The notes under the pieces were generated by a model. It was not told where the DNA came from and ran no database searches. It worked only from the letters and a program-made list of their open reading frames with translations. From contig JBCCFC010000597.1 in assembly GCA_039029935.1 (NCBI GenBank), positions 1 to 8,284 on the forward strand: 8,284 nucleotides of DNA, in the 5' to 3' direction. Positions 1 through 7,800 of the stretch are shown here, piece by piece; the stretch's first letter is position 1, and every line of letters begins with the position of its first letter. The position numbers were made by a program, and so were the translations under genes. This stretch comes from G039029935 sp039029935. GTDB taxonomy: Bacteria > Chloroflexota > Anaerolineae > Caldilineales > Caldilineaceae.

Positions 1-406
1 ACCTTCCCTGGATTTACGTTTACATACGAAACCAGACACAATTTTGAAAAAGATATTGGAGGTAAGTAATATGAGTGAGTACTACAAATGGGATGTAGAG
101 CTTCTTAAACAGCTTTTTGTAGCATTTCCAGAGTCTGAAGAATTTTTAATAGGAACAAGCCTTGCAGAGGTTGAGCGAAAAGGAAGAGAAGAAGGCAAAG
201 TGATTGCCAAACAAGAATCACTTCTTCATTTTCTGAAATATAAGTTCAGCGATATCCCCACGATTATCCTGACCATGATTGAGGATAATACTGACCTAGA
301 TTTGTTGAAAACATGGACTGATATTGTGTTTGACAACGATGATATTGAAGACATCATCAATTTATGGAAAGAAAATCTTGCAGACAGGAGAGTCATTGCA
401 AAATAA
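1..406 (+). CDS. Rpn/DUF4351-like protein, C-terminal part (5' end outside window)
   Basis: The frame is open from base 2 to the TAA at 404-406 and continues off the left edge, so about 134 C-terminal residues are visible. After a segment with a PESEEF motif comes a charged stretch (AEVERKGREEGK) and then a helical domain with the pattern LLHFLKYKF-DIP---L-MIE---DLDLLKTW, ending in DIEDII. This order (a helix rich in E/G/R/K, then L---L--KF---P---I) is what I know from the C-terminal ends of Rpn-type PD-(D/E)XK nuclease/putative transposase proteins and the DUF4351 tail. The catalytic nuclease part would lie upstream and cannot be checked. An internal ATG at 71 has a good GGAGG 8 bases upstream, so a 111-residue product is possible. 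However, the residues before it (TILKKILEV) also fit the family, so I prefer a gene running in from the left. The DNA is much more AT-rich than its neighbours, suggesting separate ancestry. Its last 11 bases overlap the start of the next gene. Confidence 0.55.
   Translation, partial: PSLDLRLHTKPDTILKKILEVSNMSEYYKWDVELLKQLFVAFPESEEFLIGTSLAEVERKGREEGKVIAKQESLLHFLKYKFSDIPTIILTMIEDNTDLDLLKTWTDIVFDNDDIEDIINLWKENLADRRVIAK
386..392 (+). promoter_or_regulatory. Ribosome binding site for the ANKH-like gene
   Basis: AGGAGAG lies inside the end of the upstream gene, and AGGAG ends five bases before a TTG at 396. It selects TTG-396 over the in-frame TTG at 378 and the ATG at 324, neither of which gives a protein that begins like the family. 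Because it sits before the stop codon of the upstream gene (404-406), translation of the two genes could be coupled. Confidence 0.65.
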
Positions 407-1718
407 ACCCCAACCAATCAACATCTATCTACGATTCACCTATTATCTACTACCACTAGCCATCACACTCTTTGTTATCGAGTTCGGTATCCAAGCGGTG
501 AGTGCAGGTTTGGCGCGCGTCCCCCGTTCCACCGAAACGTTGGCTGCCTATGGCATTGCATGGGGGCTGATTCTCTTTGTCAACAGCCCGCTACGCCATG
601 CCAAAACACTAGGGCTATTTCTGGTCAACGGATCGCACTCACAGCGACTGGTCAAACAGTTTTTACTCGTCGTCAGCATCATCCTCGTTGCTAGTTTAGC
701 GTTACTTTCGTTGACACCCGTCGGCTATTGGCTCATTGAGGATTTGCACAGCGTTGACAGCTCCTTGGGCGACATCGTGCGTACTGCACTCTTCTGGCTG
801 ATGCTGTGGCCTATTGTCAGAGCCATGGCACTCTTTTATACAGGCTTGCTCTTACGCATCCGTCGTACCGACATCGTGAGCTATGCCAACATCGCCAGCA
901 TCGGGGCAGGTATCGCCATCATCTTTGCCATGCTCCCCACACCCTTTATCCAAGCCAATCCCATCTGGTTGCCCATCCTGTCGCTCTATGCCAATGTGCT
1001 GGTCGAACTGGGCATTGTCTATTGGGGAGTTCGACGGTATGGTCAGGCAATCCAAACCCCAGAGACACCGGAAACTGAACCGCTTACCTACCGCGCTATT
1101 TTTCAATTTTTCTGGCCCATTGTCTTCATCATCATGATTCAAGAAGGCAGTCGTATCCTGATCAACATCTTTATCGCACGTGGGAGTGTCAGCGAAGCAG
1201 CGGCAACCGAAGCCCTCGCCGTTCTCACCGTTGCCTATGCGCTGGGGCAATTCCCCTATCGTTGGCTTGTAGACATCCGCAACATGATGTCCTCCTTCCA
1301 AGACGAGCCAAACAGTCTCTTTCACATCGGTCGTTTTGCCATCGCCTGTGGCGCAGTTTCGTTGGCAATGATGTTAATTTTGTATTGGACGCCAATTCGT
1401 GTAGTCATACTAGAGCAATATATGGGACTTGCCCCCGAATTTGCGGCAAAGTGCATCATACCGCTCATGATCTACGCCATCTTCTCACCCGTCGTCACGC
1501 TGCGCACGTATGCCCAAGGCATCACCATGCTCGAACGGCGCACCCATATTTTCGCCTATGTCGGCCCTGCGCGGCTTGTCGCTATTCTGTTGGCATTGGT
1601 GACATACCCCTTGATGGGCATTACGGGTGCCAGTTTGGGCGTTTCTGCCCTGGCAACGGGCTTCTCAGTCGAGGCTGTGACCGTGTGGTGGGGGATACGC
1701 GGATATTCGCGGACATAA
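396..1718 (+). CDS. ANKH-family (progressive ankylosis protein homologue) membrane transporter
   Basis: This 440-residue membrane protein has about twelve hydrophobic segments. Approximate positions are 14-35, 48-64, 87-108, 127-150, 158-178, 188-208, 233-255, 268-286, 305-326, 348-368, 384-404 and 407-428. Comparison with human ANKH as I remember it shows shared features along the whole length: RF--LPL-IT near the N terminus, an FG-QA motif, L-A-YG-A, a conserved -VD-S-G motif after the third helix, PILSLY at 193-198, FWP around 239-241, AATEA at 269-273 followed by LT, and G--PY-WL at 284-291 followed by -IR. The family belongs to the MATE-like MOP superfamily. Animal ANKH exports ATP, citrate or pyrophosphate-related substrates across the plasma membrane; the bacterial substrate is not known to me. 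The protein lacks the long cytoplasmic tail of the animal protein (about 490 residues). The start is TTG at 396, preceded by AGGAG at five bases; this places the RF motif at residues 13-14, close to its position in the animal protein. It overlaps the upstream gene by 11 bases and ends at a hairpin terminator. Confidence 0.82.
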   Translation: MQNKPQPINIYLRFTYYLLPLAITLFVIEFGIQAVSAGLARVPRSTETLAAYGIAWGLILFVNSPLRHAKTLGLFLVNGSHSQRLVKQFLLVVSIILVASLALLSLTPVGYWLIEDLHSVDSSLGDIVRTALFWLMLWPIVRAMALFYTGLLLRIRRTDIVSYANIASIGAGIAIIFAMLPTPFIQANPIWLPILSLYANVLVELGIVYWGVRRYGQAIQTPETPETEPLTYRAIFQFFWPIVFIIMIQEGSRILINIFIARGSVSEAAATEALAVLTVAYALGQFPYRWLVDIRNMMSSFQDEPNSLFHIGRFAIACGAVSLAMMLILYWTPIRVVILEQYMGLAPEFAAKCIIPLMIYAIFSPVVTLRTYAQGITMLERRTHIFAYVGPARLVAILLALVTYPLMGITGASLGVSALATGFSVEAVTVWWGIRGYSRT

Positions 1719-1811
1719 AAAAGCTTGTCAGCATTTCAGCCTGACTGGCTGACAAGCTGACTGGCTGACTGGCTGACTGGCTGACTGGCTGACAAGCTGA
1801 CAAGCTTTTTT
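1717..1811. terminator. Bidirectional hairpin terminator between convergent genes
   Basis: The arm AAAAAAGCTTGTCAGC (1717-1732) is the exact reverse complement of GCTGACAAGCTTTTTT (1796-1811), a 16-bp perfect inverted repeat. It begins inside the stop codon of the ANKH-like gene and ends 24 bases before the stop of the large - strand gene. Because the ends are A6 and T6, RNA read in either direction ends in a GC-containing stem followed by U6, so it can serve both genes. The loop (63 bases) is unusually long and made of short repeats. A tighter alternative pairs 1723-1732 with GCTGACAAGC at 1748-1757, giving a 10-bp stem with a 15-base loop but without a following U tract. Confidence 0.75.
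1741..1804. repeat. 8-bp tandem repeat, eight copies, in the terminator loop
   Basis: Eight contiguous 8-base units fill 64 bases exactly. Units 1, 3, 4, 5 and 6 read CTGACTGG; units 2, 7 and 8 read CTGACAAG. The last copies form the right arm of the terminator stem, so copy number sets the loop length and each CTGACAAG unit is an alternative pairing partner for the left arm. No protein is likely to be made here: the short - strand frame over it is just the repeat read as Ser/Gln/Pro/Ala-rich sequence. Confidence 0.9.
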
Positions 1812-1835
1812 ATATTATATTTATCCCGTTATCAG

Positions 1836-4800
1836 CTACCAGGCTGTATGCCCAATCTTACTCACATCATCAATCAACGCATAGACAATGCCATTCAGGA
1901 AGCCCTGTACCATGTAGTCATCCATCTCAAACTGATTTGACACAGGCATACCCAGATTGTGTAAGCGCGCATAAATTGCCAACGGTGAATTGGCATCGGT
2001 ATCAATCCCCGTTTTTGCCCACGCCGCATTACGCAGTTGCTGCAAAATGTCCTCGCCAGAGACACCACCTCTTGACCAATTGGGATTATCTCGTGTTTGC
2101 AGACCCGTCAGTTGTGATAGCTCACGCTTGACAGGCACTGGTACAGATGGCGATATGGTTGGCGGCTTGGGGATGGTGGGCGTCTGTGAGAGCAGACCAC
2201 GTGTTGCGCCATCCATGCTGGAGCGTGGAATTGCTTGCCACACGGCAAAGGTGGAGACATGCTGATTGGCAGGCAATCCACCACCGACGACCACTTCGGC
2301 TGCACCTGTTGGCGCCCAACACCAAGGACCCGACTCATTGCGCTCAGGCACAAAGCTACTGCCGGGGCCAATCGGGATGTTAATCCAGCCTGAACCCGCC
2401 TTGGTTTGGCGGTGGACATAGCTAGCATAGTCATCGTCCCCCAGTTTGTCAAAGCCATCCGACCAGTAGATAAACGGTTTATTACGCATCAACTGTCCAT
2501 CCAAGCCAAGAACTGCACCAAAAATATGATGGTCGCCACCCGCATCATCAAAGTAATCAGGCGCACCCCAAGGCCGCAGATACTCACGCGCCCACGCTTC
2601 AATTGCCCCCGGTTTATTCGAATCCTCCCAAGAGCCATCACGTGTTGTGAACAAGTCCTTGAGGATATAGACCACATCCTGACCCTCCGGTTCGTTCAGC
2701 ACATCATCAGGCCGCTCTTCAATGGTGCGATATCCAATATTGAATTCATCGATAGAGGCTGACATGCGCTTTTCGACCAGTTGCGCGGCAATCGGCGTGA
2801 CAACCGTTGGCTGTGATGGTGTCACTGGTGCAATTGGTGTAACGGGCGCAACAGGCGTCGTGGTGGCCGTGTCTGTGCTTGATCCTGTGCTGGGGCTACC
2901 CGTTGACACTTGGTCATGTGGCACAGCTTGCCAAACCACAAAGAAGGAGACATGCTTGTTGGCTGGCAATCCACCACCAACAACAACCTCGGATGCACCG
3001 ATGGGTGCCCAACACCAAGGACCGGACTCATTGCGCTCAGGCACAAAACTACTGCCGGGGCCAATCGGAATGTTGGTCCAGCCGGACCCCTGCTTTGTAT
3101 CACGCTGCACATAGCCGTCATAGCCAGAATCACCCAATTTATCAAAGCCATCTGACCAGAAGATGAAGCCCTTGCCACGCATGAGTTCGCCGTTCTCATC
3201 AAGAACAGCACCAAAGATATGGTGGTCGGCCCCGGCATCGTCAAAGTAGTCGGGCGCCCCCCAAGGCTTCAGATAATCTTCGCGCGCCCAAAGTTCTATC
3301 GTACCTTCCTTATTAGAGGGTTCCCAAGAGCCATCTCGCGTCGTAAAGATGTCCTTGATGAGATACACAACATCACTACTGGGGTCTGGGTTGTCAGCCC
3401 GTTGCGCGATGCTGCGGGTCGATATATTAAACTGCGCTGCCCAGTTGGCAATGCGTTGGTCGATATTCGGATCAATGATAATTTGTGTACCAGGCTGCGT
3501 TGGTGCAGTTGGCTGTGTTGGTTGAGTTGGTGCAACAGGCGTTACTGGTGTTACAGTTGTACCACTATCACCTGTCGATACTTGGTCCCGCGCAACGGCT
3601 TGCCAGACGACAAAGAAGGAGACATGCTTGTTGGCTGGTAATCCGCCACCGACAACAACCTCAGATGCCCCAATGGGCGCCCAACACCAAGGACCGGACT
3701 CGTTGCGTTCAGGCACAAAACTGCTGCCCGGACCAATCGGAATGTTGGTCCAGCCTGAGTGCTGTTTGGTATCACGCTGCACATAGCTATCATAGTCAGG
3801 GTCGCCCAACTTATCAAAGCCGTCTGACCAGAAGATGAAGCCTTTGCCACGCATGAGTTCACCATCCAGACCAAGAACTGCACCAAAGATGTGGTGGTCG
3901 CCACCCGCATCATCAAAGTAATCAGGCGCACCCCAAGGCCGCAGATATTCCCGTGCCCAAGGTTCAATCGCACCCTCTTTATTAGAATCCTCCCACGATC
4001 CATCACGTGTGGTAAAGATGTCTTTGATGACATAGACGACATCGCTATCTGGATCAGGATGGTCTGGTCGGTCGCCTATATTTCGTGTAGAAACATTGAA
4101 CTTGGTTGCCCATTCTGCGGTACGCCGTTCAATGTCGGTAACAATGGGGGCGGTTGGCTGCGTTGGCACAGTCGGCTGTGTGGGTTGGGTTGGTTGGGTT
4201 GGTGCAGTGGGTACAGTGGGTACAGTGGGTGTGACAGGCGTTGTCGTTGTGCCGCTATCCCCTGTGGATAGTTGATCCCGTGCAACCGCTTGCCAGACGA
4301 CAAAGAAAGAGACATGCTTGTTGGCAGGTAAACCACCGCCGACAACAACCTCAGACGCACCGATGGGTGCCCAAGACCAAGGGCCAGATTCATTGCGCTC
4401 TGGCACAAAGCTGCTGCCGGGACCAATCGGTATGTTGATCCAACCGGAACCCTGCTTTGTCTCACGTTGGACGTAGCCGTCATAATTGGGATCGCCGAGC
4501 TTATCAAAGCCGTCTGACCAGAAGATGAAGCCCTTGCCACGCATCAGTTCGCCGTTCTCATCAATAACTGCACCAAAAATGTGATGGTCGCCACCCGCAT
4601 CATCAAAGTAATCAGGCGCACCCCAAGGCCGCAGATACTCACGTGCCCAAGGCTCAATCGCCCCCTCTTTGTCCGAATCCTCCCAAGAGCCATCACGCGT
4701 GGTGAAGATGTCTTTGATGACATAGACGACATCGCTGTTTGGATCAGGACGGTCGGGACGGTCATTGATACTTCGTGTAGAGATATTAAACTTGGTTGCC

Positions 4801-7800
4801 CACGCCGCTGTACGTCGCTCGATATCGACTGTGACGGGGGCTGTTGGCTGTAACGGTTGCAATGGCTGTGTCGGTTGGGTTGGTTGGGTTGGCTGGGTTG
4901 GCTGTGTCGGTGTGACAGGTGCGATGGGTGTCACGGGCGTGACAGGTGTAACCGTTGTACCTGTACCACCGGATGGCACTTGATCGGCGGGAACCGCTTG
5001 CCAAACCACAAAGAAGGAGACATGTTTATTGGCGGGCAAACCACCGCCAGTGATAACCTCGGCTGCCCCCGTCGGTGCCCAAGACCAAGGACCGGACTCA
5101 TTGCGCTCTGGCACAAAGCTGCTGCCAGGACCAATCGGAATGTTGATCCATCCTGATCCGTGCTTGGTTTGACGGTCAACATAACCATCATAGCTAGGGT
5201 CCGCCAGTTTATCAAAGCCATCTGACCAGAAGATAAAGTCCTTGTTGCGTATCAATTCGCCATTTTCATCGAGAACCGCACCAAAGATATGATGGTCGCC
5301 ACCTGCATCGTCAAAGTAATCGGGCGCACCAAACGGCTTCAGATATTCACGCGCCCAAGGCTCAATCGACCCCTCTTTGTTGGACGGCTCCCACGAACCA
5401 TCACGCGTGGTAAAGACATCCTTGATGAGGTAGATGACACCACCCTCGATGGCAGGGTTATCGCCTCGTTCATCAATGTTGCGGATGGCGATGTTATACT
5501 GCTTGGCTGCATTACTCACACGTCGCTCAATCGTTGGCGCAGTGGTTGTTGGGCCGGTGATAGTTGGGCCAGTGATAGTTGGGCCAGTGATAGTTGGGCC
5601 AGTGATAGTTGGTAGAGTCGGTGAGACAGGCTGCGGTCCCGGCAGCGGTGGGGGCGTCACGATAGGTGGTTCTGGTGGTTGCGGTTCTGGAGTCACGGGT
5701 GAGCCTGTCGTAATCGTGGGTACTTCCGGTGTCTTTGTGCCTGTTCCGCTCGAACCAACTGTACTGCCAAGGTCCGCACGTCGCACCGCTTGCCAGACAA
5801 CAAAGGTTGAAATGTGTTGATTGGCAGGCAATCCGCCACCGATAGCAACCTCTGATGCTCCTTCGGGTGCCCAAGACCAAGGACCAATCTCATCGCGCTC
5901 AGGCACATAGCTACTGCCAGGTCCTACCGGAATATTAATCCACCCCGACCGTTCTTTGGTCTGGCGTTCAACATAGCTGTTATAGCTTGGGTCTGCCAAT
6001 TTATCAAAACCATCCGACCAATACCGAATGGTATGGTTGCGGATATACTCGCCATCCAAGCCGATGACTGTGGCAAAGAGATGATGGTCGCCGCCTGCAT
6101 CGTCAAAATAGTCGGGCGCACCAAAGGGGCGCAGATATTCATGCGCCCAAGGTTCAATCGATCCCGGTTTATTCGATGGTTCCCAAGAGCCATCACGCGT
6201 CGTGAAGATATCTTTGATGATATAGACGATATCCCCATTGGGGTCGGGGTTATCGCCACGCTCATCAATGCCGCGATATCCAATATTTAACGTTGTTGCC
6301 TGTGCTGTGATGCGACGTTCAATATTCACTGTAGTCAAATTCCCCGTTTCTGTTGATCCTGTTTCTGTGCTGTCTGGCTCTGGTGAGACTGGTCCTGGTG
6401 AAATAGGCTCTAATGGCTTGGGTTCTAAGGGTGGTCTATCTACATATTCTGTATAGGTTGTGCCTGTATCAGTACCTGTATCAGTACCTGTATCCGGAGC
6501 TGTTCCCAGCGTCTGTCGTTCAACTGCCTGCCAAACCACAAAGGTCGAAACATGATGATTGGAAGGCAAGCCCACACCACAAAAGACATCGGCTGCCCCT
6601 GCTGGCGCACAACACCAAGGCCCCGATTCACCCCGTTCTGGCACATAGGAAACATTGACAGGCATGTTGGCCCACCCCGAGCGCTCTTTGGTTTGCGCAC
6701 GGACATAGCCGTTATAACTAGGGTCGCCCAACTTGTCAAAGCCATCTGACCAGTAGATGACTTCCTGATTGCGTACAAGGTTGCCATCCAACCCGATGAC
6801 AGCGGCAAAGAAGTGGTGATCTGCGCCAGCGTCGTCAAAATAATCGGGTGATCCAAAGGGTTTGAGGTAGCTTGCTCTCGCCCAATCTGTCACTGAATAG
6901 AGCGTTTGCCCCGGCTCCCATGACCCATTATAAGAAGTGAACACATCCTTAATGATGTAGACAACCTCGGTATCAGAATCATCTAAGACGGCATCAGGAC
7001 GTTCGGTGAGTGAGCGCATCTGCATATTCAGATGGCTAATTGCCGGGCTGATACGACGGTCAATCATAATGGCTGGATCAATCATTGGTTCCTCTGGCTG
7101 TGTTGGTTCTGGCTGTGTTGGCTCTGGCTGTGTTGGTTCTGCTGGCTCTGTAACAACAGGCTGTGTTGGCTGAGTAGGCGTTGGTTGAACAGGAGTAGGT
7201 CGCACCGGGGCAGGTTGGACAGGCCCCGTTGATGTATCTGGATTGGTGGTGATCAACCCCTCTGGACCCGGCTCATCGGTATTGTCTGTCTCACCCGCTG
7301 GCACATTGGCCTGTGCAGTCTGCACATCACTCCACGTCCCCCGCTCGGCCCGCGCTGCCAACATGTCAGCTACCTGTCCGGCAATGTCATAGCTGCCCCA
7401 AGGTGCGTTGTGACCCAGCGTAAACACGGCATACCCCATGATGCGTCCAGAGAATCGCTCCAGATAGTTGCCGTTGGTGAGTAGCTGATTGGTGTACTCT
7501 TCGGGTTGCGCAAAGTTCTGCCATCCTGACGGCTCTGGATGCTGAATCAAGCCATCAATGCCATATTCGGTGATGGCAAATTTGACCTTTTTGTAGGGGA
7601 GTCGACGCAACACCTGATGCTCAAGCCGATTGATGAGCCAATGCGAATAGCCATCATCGGGGCCCCACAGCGTGGGTACGCCATATTGATGAATTGCGAT
7701 TACATGGTCATTGGCCTCTGCACGTTCAATCGCTGGATAGACCCGCTCCCACAGCCGCATTCGATTCTCTTCGGGCAGGTCTGGGTTGCCCACGCTAAAG

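Noticed and set aside
13..47. A promoter upstream of ATG 71 (TTTACA at 19-24 with TTTTGA 17 bases on).
   Set aside because: The -10 match is poor and such matches are expected by chance in AT-rich DNA.
324..395. ATG 324 or TTG 378 as start of the ANKH-like gene.
   Set aside because: ATG 324 would add 24 residues read out of frame through the upstream gene, with no hydrophobic or family-like content. TTG 396 has the better ribosome binding site and the expected short N terminus.
71..406. A separate 111-residue gene starting at ATG 71 with GGAGG eight bases upstream.
   Set aside because: It is possible, but the frame is open to the left edge and the preceding residues fit the Rpn-like family, so a gene entering from outside is preferred. 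I kept the alternative in the annotation.
1741..1804. CRISPR-like array.
   Set aside because: Units are 8 bases with no spacers, so this is a simple tandem repeat.
2406..6749. Many + strand open frames of 60-140 codons opposite the large gene, several sharing the same wording (for example ATRIIKVIRRTPRPQI).
   Set aside because: They recur because the modules on the - strand recur. Their similarity is the antisense image of PWGAPDYFDDAGGDHH, and they lack ribosome binding sites and family resemblance.
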